The notes under the pieces: model-generated
Told to the model about the DNA's origin: nothing
Database searches by the model: none
Seen by the model: only the letters and a program-made list of their open reading frames with translations
Part shown: positions 25,098-35,099 of the stretch, in pieces
Layout: the number at the start of each line of letters is the position of its first letter
Numbering within the stretch: position 1 is the stretch's first letter
Translations under genes and position numbers: made by a program
NCBI RefSeq assembly: GCF_001042655.1
Contig: NZ_AP012332.1
Span: 1,550,001-1,614,000 of the forward strand
From: Gardnerella vaginalis ATCC 14018 = JCM 11026
GTDB lineage: Bacteria; Actinomycetota; Actinomycetes; Actinomycetales; Bifidobacteriaceae
Reading direction: 5' to 3'
Length of the DNA stretch: 64,000 bases

Positions 25098-25715
25098 TTA
25101 ATACATAAATGCAGATACTGTCGGCAAAATTCCTACGAAAATAAACGCTGGCAGAAAACATAACCCAACAGGCAGAAGCAGACGAACAGAAAGCCTAGAG
25201 CTTTCTTTTTTTGCCACGTTTCGCATAGATTGCTCATAATTTTGTAAAATCGCTATGAGTACAGGAACTGGAGAACTTCCACAACTCCATGACTCTCTAA
25301 GTGACTGTCTAAGCCACATACTTAACACAAAAGATGCAGATGGATTTTTATCTTTTTTATCGAAGCACACATAAGGAGCACTCCAAGCTTCTATCCAAGT
25401 ATCTCCAGAAAGTAGTGCTTTAGAAACATTCCTTAGCCAAATCCCTTTTCCTCCAGGAATAGATGACCCAACAGCGTCAAGCGCTCTGGTAATTGCGACT
25501 CCACTTTTTAAAGCAACTATCATCATTTGCAAACCCAAAATTGGATCTATATCTTCAACTTTGTTACACCTAAAATCGTAATTGCTTCTCATAGAAACCG
25601 CAGGCTTGTAGGCGCGCTCATAGCACGGATTAAGAATCATCTGTCTAGTAAAAAATTTGCATAACGTAACTATATAAGCTACTAAAATAATCCAGACGAT
25701 AATTGCCTTAAACAT
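25098..25715 (-). CDS. Type II secretion system F domain protein, TadC-like
   Basis: A 205-residue membrane protein with a helix at 1-22 and two C-terminal helices around 175-203. The cytoplasmic block reads LQMMIVALKSGVAITRALDA, the T2SSF core that contacts the ATPase. Family members form the inner-membrane platform of Tad pili together with TadB, whose gene lies 30 bp upstream. It is shorter than proteobacterial TadC (about 300 residues), as is common in actinobacterial Tad-like clusters. Confidence 0.8.
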   Translation of the reverse strand: MFKAIIVWIILVAYIVTLCKFFTRQMILNPCYERAYKPAVSMRSNYDFRCNKVEDIDPILGLQMMIVALKSGVAITRALDAVGSSIPGGKGIWLRNVSKALLSGDTWIEAWSAPYVCFDKKDKNPSASFVLSMWLRQSLRESWSCGSSPVPVLIAILQNYEQSMRNVAKKESSRLSVRLLLPVGLCFLPAFIFVGILPTVSAFMY

Positions 25716-25745
25716 TTTCCACGATCCTTAATAACCATTAGTTCA

Positions 25746-26414
25746 TCAATCGACATTAGAAACAGCACTCAGCATTGCTTTTTTAGATGACTTCATGATC
25801 CATGTAACCCATAAAAGACCGATTACATAAAACAATAAGCCAATACCTAAGAGTGCGTATCCTCTAGAACTTGTAAAAATCATCAATATTGGATTTACAC
25901 CCAACAATTGTCCAGTAAGAAGAGCCAAAAATGGTAGAGCAGTTAGCAATCTAATAGTTGCTTTAGGCATCGCAAAAACTTCTGAGCTTAAATCATTAAC
26001 CCTCTTATTGGCATGATAAGAGTCAGAAACAGCTTGAACGCAATCAGTCATAGAGCATCCTATAGAACTGCTCAATTCGTATACAGACATAAGCGATTGT
26101 GCAACCTTGCGCATGTCTTTTCTAACTTTACTTCTTTGGCGAGCGCTAAGATTTTTAATCCTATTAGAACAGCGAGAATCAATCCATTTAAACACCGATT
26201 CAACGTTTATAACTTGGAAATAGCTTTCGCTGTTATTGCTGTTGTAATTGTTATTGCCATTATCGGTCTCTTCAATAAGTCCATTGCGATTCTCATTATT
26301 GCTGTCTCCTCTTATAATCGATTCAAAAGAAGCACCAGAACGCAAAGAAGACACAAGAGCAGCTAGTGATTCTTCAATACCCATTTTCAAAAAATCCTTT
26401 ACTGTCGGTATCAA
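25746..26414 (-). CDS. Type II secretion system F domain protein, TadB-like
   Basis: Either a TTG at 26414, directly after the stop of the ATPase gene, or an ATG at 26384 with AAAGGA upstream starts this gene. The latter gives 212 residues. The protein has an Asn/Ser-rich insert at about 45-60 and the T2SSF core AQSLMSVYELSSSIGCSMTD. Two C-terminal helices lie around 150-215 (LLTALPFLALLTGQLLGV, then LLGIGLLFYVIGLLWVTW). It should be the second inner-membrane platform protein of the Tad system. Confidence 0.8.
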   Translation of the reverse strand: MIPTVKDFLKMGIEESLAALVSSLRSGASFESIIRGDSNNENRNGLIEETDNGNNNYNSNNSESYFQVINVESVFKWIDSRCSNRIKNLSARQRSKVRKDMRKVAQSLMSVYELSSSIGCSMTDCVQAVSDSYHANKRVNDLSSEVFAMPKATIRLLTALPFLALLTGQLLGVNPILMIFTSSRGYALLGIGLLFYVIGLLWVTWIMKSSKKAMLSAVSNVD

Positions 26415-27473
26415 TTACAGAAACAACCCTGTATTCAACGGTAAATGCCATTTAACAGCAAAATTTTTCCAAGCAGACGTTTCCTCTATCTGAGCAGAAA
26501 AATTACTATCATTAGAATTAACGCAATTTTTCAATCTTAAAATTGGCACACCTTCTAACGCGCCGGAATCCGTAGAACGCAATACTCCAAGTTCTTTTAC
26601 AATTCGCATACCATTTACTCTTTCTACATGTATAACAACATCAAAAGCATCAGCGGCAAGAGCACATAGTGAAGAAGGTTCCAGTCCTGCAAGAAGCCCT
26701 AAAGACATTAATCTGGCTGGCACCTTTTGGACTTTATCAGCATGCAAAGTTGTCATTCCACCTTTATGACCACATGTAAAAACGCGTAATAAATCAGCTA
26801 TTTCTTGACCTCTGCACTCACCTAAAATAATTCTGTCTGGTCTCATCCTCAAAGTTGCCTTTACAAGATCTGACAAGCCAACGCTGCCTACTCCTTCAAC
26901 GTTTGCTTCTCTTGTAGCTAAAGACACATGATCCTTAGATAATGAACCTAATTCTCTTGTTTCTTCAACAGTAACTATTCTGTCTTTTTCATCACAAGAA
27001 GCTAAAAGAGACTTCATTAACGTTGTTTTACCAGAGCCAGTGCTTCCCGTAATCAAAATATTCGCACGTTGAGTTACCAATAAATAAAGTATTCTAGATA
27101 ATTCAATAGGAAACATTCCTCTACTACTTAACTCTGTTAAGCAATAGCGTTTTAAAGCGGGAAAACGAATCGAAATAGCAGCACCACTTAAAACTATTGG
27201 AGCAATAAGAGCGTGTACTCGCACTCCTACTGGGCTAGAAGCATCTGCGATTGGGCATGAATCATCTAATCTTTTGCCTAATTGTGCACAAAGCCAAACT
27301 GCATATTCTCGCAAAATCATAGGATTATCAAATGGAATTCTTGGATTGTACTCTTGCAAACCAAGACCTTTATCTACCCAAACGTGACCTGTGTCTGTAA
27401 CAACAATATCTGTTGTTTGAGGGTTATCCGCAAGCTCTTGCAGAATGCCAAAATCAATATCTTCTAAAACCAT
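26415..27473 (-). CDS. Tad secretion ATPase, TadA/CpaF-like
   Basis: I start this at the ATG at 27473 because AAGGGG precedes it, rather than at 27512; the product has 352 residues. It contains Walker A ITGSTGSGKTTLMKSLLA, the Asp box TVEETRELG, Walker B RMRPDRIILGECRGQE and the His box TCGHKGGMTTLHAD. This is a complete PilT/VirB11-type hexameric ATPase that powers pilus assembly. It overlaps the 3' end of the upstream ParA/CpaE-like gene by 20 bp and abuts the TadB-like gene. Confidence 0.92.
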   Translation of the reverse strand: MVLEDIDFGILQELADNPQTTDIVVTDTGHVWVDKGLGLQEYNPRIPFDNPMILREYAVWLCAQLGKRLDDSCPIADASSPVGVRVHALIAPIVLSGAAISIRFPALKRYCLTELSSRGMFPIELSRILYLLVTQRANILITGSTGSGKTTLMKSLLASCDEKDRIVTVEETRELGSLSKDHVSLATREANVEGVGSVGLSDLVKATLRMRPDRIILGECRGQEIADLLRVFTCGHKGGMTTLHADKVQKVPARLMSLGLLAGLEPSSLCALAADAFDVVIHVERVNGMRIVKELGVLRSTDSGALEGVPILRLKNCVNSNDSNFSAQIEETSAWKNFAVKWHLPLNTGLFL

Positions 27474-28653
27474 GCTTACCCCTTGATATTTTTGAGAATC
27501 TTTCAGATTCATATGATTGTGAATTTGATTGTTTATATTGTTGTTCAGATTGTTTTCCAGATATTTTCAAAGAGGAATTAGAGGAGTCTCCAAGCAACCA
27601 TGTTGTTATTTTTTCTATTGGAATTTTGGCGGATTTTGGAATATCTCTTATACCGTAACCAGATATTATGTCTTCGTACATTTTAGGATCGTGACCAATT
27701 GGGCCTTCTACATCGCAAAGCAAATAATCACAAGCTTCATTAACATTTACAGGGCAAAACCTTTTAGAAAGACCACGCGGATTTAATCCTGCGACAATAG
27801 AAGTTTGTTTTCTAGAGTAATCTTTATGGTCAGATTCTAGGCTTCGCCAATATGCACGCAATCTGGCAAGACCAAGAACACTAAGCTCTGCAGCAAATAT
27901 GGTTGGAACTTGCGCCAAAGTTGGAAGATTCTTTAAAAGCCTTCTTGCTGAAAAACCAGATCCAATATCAACAATTACTACATCACAAGCGTTGGAAAGA
28001 CCTCTAATAGCAGCTTCAATAACCCATGGCTTAGGCTCTTCACCTTTCCAAGGAGCGTAAGCCAAAATATCAACGTTATTCCAGTGCAGAAGTTCACAAC
28101 GCAATACATATCCGTCTAATCGTCCTAAAGGAGCTTGAACCTCTTGCAATCTTCTACCCTCGTCCTGCTCCAATCCCAACAAAACATCTAATCCGCCGTT
28201 AGAAATATCTGCGTCGATTAGTGCAACAACATATTTTTTACTAGATATATGACTTGCCAGAAGAGCAAGAGTAGTGCTTAAACCAACTCCATCATTTGCC
28301 GATGAACCGATTACAACATTTTTTGGAAAAGGCTTTAGCGAATAGTTCAAGCTACCAATATTTTTTTGAACACTATGATTATCTAATGCATCAAAATCGC
28401 TATGAACTGAAGTAGAAGATACACCAGTAGCGTAATCTACATGATTTGCGTAATCTGCATTATCCACATGATTCGCATGATTCAAAGATGCGATAACAGT
28501 CGAATCTTCCAACTTATTACTATCAGATGTACTTTTGCGCATACTTTTTATCGCACTCGCCTGAGGCGGGTACGTTTCTATAATGCGCGGAACGCAAGAA
28601 GGAGCATCGTAATTATCAATAGTCATATTGTCCATGTGGCTATTGAATCGCAT
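27454..28653 (-). CDS. CpaE/Rv3660c-like ParA-type ATPase
   Basis: A 399-residue protein. Residues 1-100 are low-complexity, with Asn-His-Val-Asp repeats (HVDNADYANHVDYA). The ATPase domain has the deviant P-loop GSSANDGVGLSTTLALLA, then ALIDADISNGGLDVLLGLE and DVVIVDIGSG. This is the MinD/CpaE group; the actinobacterial form (Rv3660c type, called septum-site-determining or secretion neighbourhood protein) opens Tad-like clusters exactly as here. It probably positions the machine. The C-terminus is Ser/Gln/Asn-rich. Confidence 0.8.
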   Translation of the reverse strand: MRFNSHMDNMTIDNYDAPSCVPRIIETYPPQASAIKSMRKSTSDSNKLEDSTVIASLNHANHVDNADYANHVDYATGVSSTSVHSDFDALDNHSVQKNIGSLNYSLKPFPKNVVIGSSANDGVGLSTTLALLASHISSKKYVVALIDADISNGGLDVLLGLEQDEGRRLQEVQAPLGRLDGYVLRCELLHWNNVDILAYAPWKGEEPKPWVIEAAIRGLSNACDVVIVDIGSGFSARRLLKNLPTLAQVPTIFAAELSVLGLARLRAYWRSLESDHKDYSRKQTSIVAGLNPRGLSKRFCPVNVNEACDYLLCDVEGPIGHDPKMYEDIISGYGIRDIPKSAKIPIEKITTWLLGDSSNSSLKISGKQSEQQYKQSNSQSYESERFSKISRGKHGFRRY

Positions 28654-28752
28654 ACTAAACCATTAGGCAATACTATTTAAACAATGTGGTTAAAGGATCA
28701 ATAAACGTTGCAATTCCGCCAAAAAGTTATCCACATTGCTGTTTTTGTTGTA

Positions 28753-30111
28753 TTAACGCACAAGTTTTGGATTAGAAGCCATATATCTTTCCAGAAGTTC
28801 GCCATAGATTGGCTTAGTGTGCAAAATATCGGATACAAGAAGCGCAATAAAAGCAGATGCAGCAACTGGAAGAGTGTGAATCATTGTTCCCGACATTTCT
28901 ACAGTTAGCAAAATCGAAGTGAGCGGAGCTTTTACAGAAGCCGAAAGCGTGCCAGCCATAACACACACTGTAAAAATTGGCATTAGCTTTGCGTCAATGC
29001 CAAGAATCGGAATGCTTATTATTGCGCGAGAAGCAACGCCGCCTGCAAGTGCGCCGACAGCAAGAATTGGCATAAAAATTCCGCCAGGCGCTCCGCATCC
29101 AAAACTTGTAGAAGTAAATAGCATTTTTGCAACAAACAGGATGCACAGAAGCGCTATGCTTGCTTTTCCATATTCAGAGAGCTTAACAAGATTCGATCCT
29201 CCTCCAAGAACATCTGGCAAATATAAGCCAACAGGAATCGCGATTAAGCATGCTACAGATACGGGAGCCCACTTTGGCAAATACTTATACAGCGTTTGTA
29301 ATCCAAGCAAGGATCTGTTCATTAAAGAGCCAATAAGCCCTGCAAAAATGCCAAGTGGAATCAGCCAAAAATGAAGTGTCATTGGTAAGTCTGGAATTCT
29401 TCCAAAGTCTAAAACAGGTCGAAGTCCAAAGCATGTTTGAGACACAAAGTCCGCGCAAATAGATGCAGCAGCAGCTCCCATAAGAACTGTAGAAGACAAT
29501 CCGTGTTGAACTTCTTCCATAGCAAACATGAGCCCAGAAAGTGGAGCGCTAAACGCTGCAGATAAGCCAGCTGCCGCTCCAGCGGTTACAACATAATGCT
29601 CTTGCGTATCGTTTTTATTGCCCTTTCTAAAGATGCGAGACATCATTTGCGCGCCGCAAGCTCCGATTTGAATCGAAGGGCCTTCGCGCCCAAGAGACAA
29701 GCCAAATAGCGAACCCAACAATCCGCCTACAAATCGAACAGGCAAAATAGTGTTCCAACACATTTTTAGACCGCGTTGAACGTATCCAACAACTTGTGGA
29801 ATGCCGCTTCCAGACGCCATACTTTCTTTGCGACTCATCCAGCCAATAAAAAGCCCAGCAGCAATTGCAAAAACCACGCAAGGCACAATCCAAAGCATGT
29901 TTTGCAATATTTGCGCATACATCCATCGCGCAAAATCGGTTCCGTACTCAATCCCAAGTCTATAAGTTGCTACAAGCACGCCAGAAACAAGACCAACAAC
30001 TATGCCAGCAAGAACCATCTTCCATCTAAGATGCTTAAGCGTTTTAAGAACGCGATCAGAAAAGTCGCGCAAAAAATCGCGTATAAAACCGCCTACGTTC
30101 TTTAAAGTCAC
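28753..30111 (-). CDS. ClC family chloride channel or Cl-/H+ antiporter
   Basis: A 452-residue membrane protein with the three ClC anion-binding motifs: GSGIPQVVGYVQRG, SLGREGPSIQIGACG and GCGAPGGIFMPILAVGALAG. About 10-12 hydrophobic stretches follow the ClC layout. The C-terminus has no CBS domains. The gene precedes two crcB fluoride-exporter genes on the opposite flank, but the GREGPSIQ motif is that of chloride-type rather than fluoride-type members. It is probably involved in acid or anion homeostasis, which would suit the acidic vaginal niche (inference). Confidence 0.9.
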   Translation of the reverse strand: MTLKNVGGFIRDFLRDFSDRVLKTLKHLRWKMVLAGIVVGLVSGVLVATYRLGIEYGTDFARWMYAQILQNMLWIVPCVVFAIAAGLFIGWMSRKESMASGSGIPQVVGYVQRGLKMCWNTILPVRFVGGLLGSLFGLSLGREGPSIQIGACGAQMMSRIFRKGNKNDTQEHYVVTAGAAAGLSAAFSAPLSGLMFAMEEVQHGLSSTVLMGAAAASICADFVSQTCFGLRPVLDFGRIPDLPMTLHFWLIPLGIFAGLIGSLMNRSLLGLQTLYKYLPKWAPVSVACLIAIPVGLYLPDVLGGGSNLVKLSEYGKASIALLCILFVAKMLFTSTSFGCGAPGGIFMPILAVGALAGGVASRAIISIPILGIDAKLMPIFTVCVMAGTLSASVKAPLTSILLTVEMSGTMIHTLPVAASAFIALLVSDILHTKPIYGELLERYMASNPKLVR

Positions 30112-30223
30112 AATAAACCTATTCTTAAATCAAATCGCAAACAAATACATCAAGCATTTTAACATTTTTAATAACACAATAAATATAAATTAATAAAATA
30201 CGTCAATTAATAAAATTCAAAAC

Positions 30224-30643
30224 TTAAGACTTTAGAAGCATAAATATTACAAATGACGGTCCAGCGTATGCAATAAATGCGCACAAGAATGGCACTATTA
30301 GTTCGCTAATAAAAAGCCATAGTCCAAGCTTGATTTTCTTTAGCTTAAACAGGCTTACGATTTCTAAGATTGCGGTTGAAAACGTTGAAAATCCGCCTAA
30401 AAATCCCAATGCGCACGTGTAAATAATAGTCGAAGCAAAAGTTAAATCGTATATAATCGAAGAACTTAAAAATACAACTAAGCCCATTATAAAAGACGCA
30501 AAAGCGTTGATTAGCAAAGTTGCGATTGGAAAATCATGGTTATAAACGCGCCCGATTGCGTCAGATATTGCACAACGAAGAACGGCGCCAAGTCCAGCGA
30601 AAACAACAGGCAGCCAAAAAAGAACATATGCGTAAGACATCAT
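30224..30643 (-). CDS. crcB: Fluoride exporter CrcB/Fluc subunit 2
   Basis: A 139-residue protein with four membrane helices. Conserved Fluc features are GLGAVLRCAISDAIG (the Gly-Arg motif), FPIATLLINAFASFIMG and GFLGGFSTFSTAILE. Fluc channels are dual-topology dimers that leak fluoride out of the cell. When two genes are adjacent they form an obligate heterodimer in which each subunit is inserted in one orientation. It overlaps the upstream crcB gene by 4 bp. Confidence 0.92.
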   Translation of the reverse strand: MMSYAYVLFWLPVVFAGLGAVLRCAISDAIGRVYNHDFPIATLLINAFASFIMGLVVFLSSSIIYDLTFASTIIYTCALGFLGGFSTFSTAILEIVSLFKLKKIKLGLWLFISELIVPFLCAFIAYAGPSFVIFMLLKS

Positions 30644-31197
30644 TTTGCACCGCCCCTGTTAGCGTCTATTTTATTGATGACGTTTGAATCACCAGCATTT
30701 TTTACGCTGCCATTGCCTTTAAAAGCAAAAATTTTATCTCCAATTAGACTCCCAACAAGCACTGCTAAAACGCCAAGAACCATAGACAACGCCATAATGG
30801 CAATTACTTCTACAATGTTCATTGCAGTAAATGCGGAATGCGCGCCCTCAAAAGCAAAAGTAGACATTGTTGAAAGTCCGCCGCAAAATCCTGTGCAAAA
30901 ACCGTATTTTATTAAGTCTTTGTTCTTGCAGCTCTTCCCACTTACAACAAGTGAACTTACTAAAGCAAGAATAAAACATGCTAAAACGTTCGACAAAAGA
31001 GTTGCAAAAGTAAAGCGGCTAAAAAGCATAGAATATCCCGAGTCCCAATGCATGCCGTGCGTAAAACCACTTATTTCACTACGCACAAAAGCGCCAAGCA
31101 ATCCGCCAATAAACACAACAAAATATGTTTTTGCACCAAGTGATTTATGCTTATGCTTTTTAGGCAAGTCGTGGCAATTACTGCTTGGAATACTCAT
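30640..31197 (-). CDS. crcB: Fluoride exporter CrcB/Fluc subunit 1
   Basis: This 185-residue protein has the same four-helix plan: GGLLGAFVRSEISGF, FTFATLLSNVLACFILALVS and GFCTGFCGGLSTMSTFAFE. The N-terminal hydrophilic extension (about 25 residues) and the longer C-terminus set it apart from its partner. The pair is probably a heterodimeric fluoride channel. I looked for a fluoride riboswitch in the short gap to purA and saw none. Confidence 0.92.
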   Translation of the reverse strand: MSIPSSNCHDLPKKHKHKSLGAKTYFVVFIGGLLGAFVRSEISGFTHGMHWDSGYSMLFSRFTFATLLSNVLACFILALVSSLVVSGKSCKNKDLIKYGFCTGFCGGLSTMSTFAFEGAHSAFTAMNIVEVIAIMALSMVLGVLAVLVGSLIGDKIFAFKGNGSVKNAGDSNVINKIDANRGGAK

Positions 31198-31244
31198 AGT
31201 TTTTAGCCGCCTTAAATAGCCTTAAATAGCTATTCAAATAGTCA

Positions 31245-32600
<1,356 letters not shown>

Positions 32601-32650
32601 TTAAGACTAGCGCAAAGCCAATACCGAATTTAATTTGCAACTTGATGAAC

Positions 32651-33703
32651 TTATAAGGCTTTACCGGCAGAGCCAAGCTGTACACAGGCTTCAACAACAC
32701 GCTGAGCCATTGCTTTTTCTGCCTCTTTGCCCCAAGACCTTGGGTCGTAGAGTTTTTTGGCTCCAACTTCTCCGTCGATTTTAAGAACTGAGTCGTAGTT
32801 GTGGAACATGTGATCTGCTATCGCTCGAGTAAACGCATATTGTGTGTCTGTATCGATGTTCATTTTTACTACGCCGTAGCTTACAGCTTGCGCAATTTCT
32901 TCGGGAGTAGATCCAGAACCTCCATGGAATACCAATAAGAATGGTTTTGTTGGCACACCAAACTTGCGATTACATAAATCAAGCTTGTACTTGTTGTATA
33001 CAGCGCTTTGAATGTTGTCTAGCAACTGTGGTCGCAGCTTGACAACACCAGGCTTGTATGCACCATGCACATTGCCGAACGTAAAAGCAGCCATATATCT
33101 TCCGCTCTCTGCCAAACCTAATCGTTCAACTACTCGCATAGCGTCCTGCGGCGTTGAGTATAGTTTTTCATCAATGTCTGCTCTATGACCGTCTTCTTCG
33201 CCTCCCACGGCCCCAATTTCAATCTCTAACACCGTATGAGCCTTCGCCGACGCCTCAAGCAATTCTTCCGCAACGTCTAAATTGTGTTCAAGCTTAACTG
33301 TGGATCCGTCCCACATATGCGACTGGAAAATCGGCTCTTTGCCGTGCGCAACTTGATCTGCCTCATAGGCTAAAAGTGGCTTAATCCAATCATCTAAATA
33401 GCTTTCTGCACAATGATCTGTGTGCAATGCAACCGTAATGTTTGGGTATTGTGCAGCAACTTGATGTGCGAATTGAGCAAATGCGATTGATCCAACAACG
33501 CGATTATTTACGCACTGTCCCGAAAAATATGCGGAGCCCCCAACAGAGACTTGAATAATTCCGTCGCTTTGCGCTTCTGCAAATCCTTGTAGTGCAGCAT
33601 TTAAAGTCTGCGTGCTAGTAACATTAATTGCAGGGTAGGCGTATCCACCTTTGCTGGCGGCATCAAGCATTTGCGCGTAACGTTCAACGGTTGCAATAGT
33701 CAT
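32651..33703 (-). CDS. fba: Class II fructose-bisphosphate aldolase
   Basis: A 350-residue zinc enzyme that cleaves or makes fructose 1,6-bisphosphate. It shows the class II metal and active-site segments ITVALHTDHCAESYLDDW (zinc His and catalytic Asp), LEIEIGAVGGEEDG and LVFHGGSGSTPEEI with the second zinc His. The region GVVKMNIDTDTQYAFTRA is also typical. In bifidobacteria, which use the phosphoketolase bypass, aldolase serves mainly in gluconeogenic or connecting reactions. Confidence 0.96.
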   Translation of the reverse strand: MTIATVERYAQMLDAASKGGYAYPAINVTSTQTLNAALQGFAEAQSDGIIQVSVGGSAYFSGQCVNNRVVGSIAFAQFAHQVAAQYPNITVALHTDHCAESYLDDWIKPLLAYEADQVAHGKEPIFQSHMWDGSTVKLEHNLDVAEELLEASAKAHTVLEIEIGAVGGEEDGHRADIDEKLYSTPQDAMRVVERLGLAESGRYMAAFTFGNVHGAYKPGVVKLRPQLLDNIQSAVYNKYKLDLCNRKFGVPTKPFLLVFHGGSGSTPEEIAQAVSYGVVKMNIDTDTQYAFTRAIADHMFHNYDSVLKIDGEVGAKKLYDPRSWGKEAEKAMAQRVVEACVQLGSAGKAL

Positions 33704-33802
33704 ATTTTTATTATGACTCTAAGCGCGCATATTTTTTTAGATTTTGCTAGATTTTTTACTAAATTTGACTAGATTTTTGATTAAATTTGTAGCTATTTTT
33801 AA

Positions 33803-34162
33803 CTATTTCTGGCTATCTTTTATTTCTTGATGGCGCTTTTTTGCGGCAGCTACAACAAAATGTAAATATTCGAGCGCAATTTCTTCTTTTAATCCAGATT
33901 GTTCAGCAATTTTTTTAAGTCGATTTGCTTGGCGATTTTCTCTAGATTTATCTTCCGCAGCAAGATTTGCGTGCGCTTTTATTTCTCCGACTTTTTCCGT
34001 GAATTTAAAGCGCTCTGCAAGAAGTGAAACAACTGCATTGTCAATATTGTCAATCGATTGACGCAACGCAAAAATCTCGCTTATTGAATCGTTACAATCA
34101 TTGCAACTCGGTTCAATCGAATGCTTGCGCGCGTCAACCGATTCTTTAGGAAATTCACACAT
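33803..34162 (-). CDS. Chorismate mutase, AroQ class
   Basis: I start this at the ATG at 34162 (AGAAG upstream), 7 bp after the stop of the Lrp-type regulator gene, giving 119 residues. The AroQ helix begins EIFALRQSIDNIDNAVVSLL, followed by LAERFKFTEKVGEIKA, containing the conserved Arg and Lys of the active site. The second half reads EEIALEYLHFVVAAAKKRHQ. The enzyme turns chorismate into prephenate for phenylalanine and tyrosine synthesis. Adjacency to the regulator suggests coordinated control of amino acid metabolism. The first 30 residues are a Cys-containing extension of unknown role. Confidence 0.88.
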   Translation of the reverse strand: MCEFPKESVDARKHSIEPSCNDCNDSISEIFALRQSIDNIDNAVVSLLAERFKFTEKVGEIKAHANLAAEDKSRENRQANRLKKIAEQSGLKEEIALEYLHFVVAAAKKRHQEIKDSQK

Positions 34163-34169
34163 ATTACTT

Positions 34170-34667
34170 CTAGTCGAAATAAGTCTGCAAAACCATAGTT
34201 GTTTCTGTGCTAACTGGCACAATCCTATGAATCGTGTTAATTAGCTCTTCTAGCTTGCTAGGTGTAGCAACACGAACTACGAGCATGAAACTTGGGCTTC
34301 CAGTGATAGAATAGCAGGCTTCAATACCTTCAATATCTTTCAACTTGGCTGGAACAGATGCTTCTTGCTCAAAGTCAAGAGGTGTTACAGCAACAAATGC
34401 GCTTACTGGCAAGCCTCTGCGCTCATAGTCAATCAACGCACGGTAACCAGTGATAATTCCTCTGCGCTCAAGCTTTTGTACTCTAGATTGTACGGCAGAA
34501 ACCGATAATCCAGATGCTTTAGCTAGTCTGGTTAATGTTGCACGACCATCATGTTCAAGAATATCTACAATAATCGCATCTGTAGAATCTATAGGAGCAA
34601 CTGTGCTCACATTAGCGTTCAAGCCAGAAGGAATATTATTTTCAATCTTATGAGAGTTTCCTGTCAT
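34170..34667 (-). CDS. Lrp/AsnC family transcriptional regulator
   Basis: This 165-residue regulator has a helix-turn-helix at about 32-70 (IIVDILEHDGRATLTRLAKA, SVSAVQSRVQKLERRGIITG). An RAM/ligand-sensing domain follows with VAVTPLDFEQEASVPAKL and CYSITGSPSFMLVVRV. A GGAGGT ribosome binding site precedes the ATG. Lrp-type proteins form octamers that wrap DNA in response to amino acids. The AT-rich 430 bp upstream could hold its autoregulatory sites. The following gene is chorismate mutase. Confidence 0.93.
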   Translation of the reverse strand: MTGNSHKIENNIPSGLNANVSTVAPIDSTDAIIVDILEHDGRATLTRLAKASGLSVSAVQSRVQKLERRGIITGYRALIDYERRGLPVSAFVAVTPLDFEQEASVPAKLKDIEGIEACYSITGSPSFMLVVRVATPSKLEELINTIHRIVPVSTETTMVLQTYFD

Positions 34668-35013
34668 ACGACCTCCATCCTCATACAGCGCATCTTCCTG
34701 AATACTGTTGTAGATTTCAGATTGCGCTACCCTGCAGTCTCTTCAATCGTATCGTATTTTTTAACGAAAAAGAACAAAATTATATAAAAAATCACGGTTT
34801 TTCACATTAAATATCAAATGTTTATAGGAATAAACTTTTGACAAGTAATTATAATTATTTAATTTTTATTATTTGCATACGCATTATCAATAGTAAAAAT
34901 TACCAAGAATAGTGTATTTTATAGGAAAATAATTATATATAAACGTATATTTTTTTATTTTAAAACACAAAATGAGTTTGTAATAAAAACAGTATTAAAA
35001 AATAAACAATAAA
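34668..35013. other. AT-rich intergenic region upstream of the Lrp gene
   Basis: About 345 bp without a gene, extremely A/T-rich between 34740 and 35010. It contains the promoter side of the Lrp gene at its left end and leads into the rho terminator at its right end. AT-richness of this kind suits a curved Lrp-binding region, but I found no defined operator. Confidence 0.4.
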
Positions 35014-35048
35014 AATTACCCCTCGATTGATCAAACCAAGGGGTAATT
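35014..35048 (-). terminator. Rho-independent terminator of rho
   Basis: AATTACCCCT (35014-35023) pairs with AGGGGTAATT (35039-35048). On the minus strand the stem is followed by TTTATTGTTTATTTTTT. It lies about 50 bp past the rho stop codon. Confidence 0.8.
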
Positions 35049-35099
35049 AAAGTGTATTTTTTAAAGTTATATTTATAAAATTACACGAACATAACCTAC

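Noticed and set aside
31198..31244. Possible fluoride riboswitch before crcB
   Set aside because: The gap is only 47 bp and shows no fitting fold.
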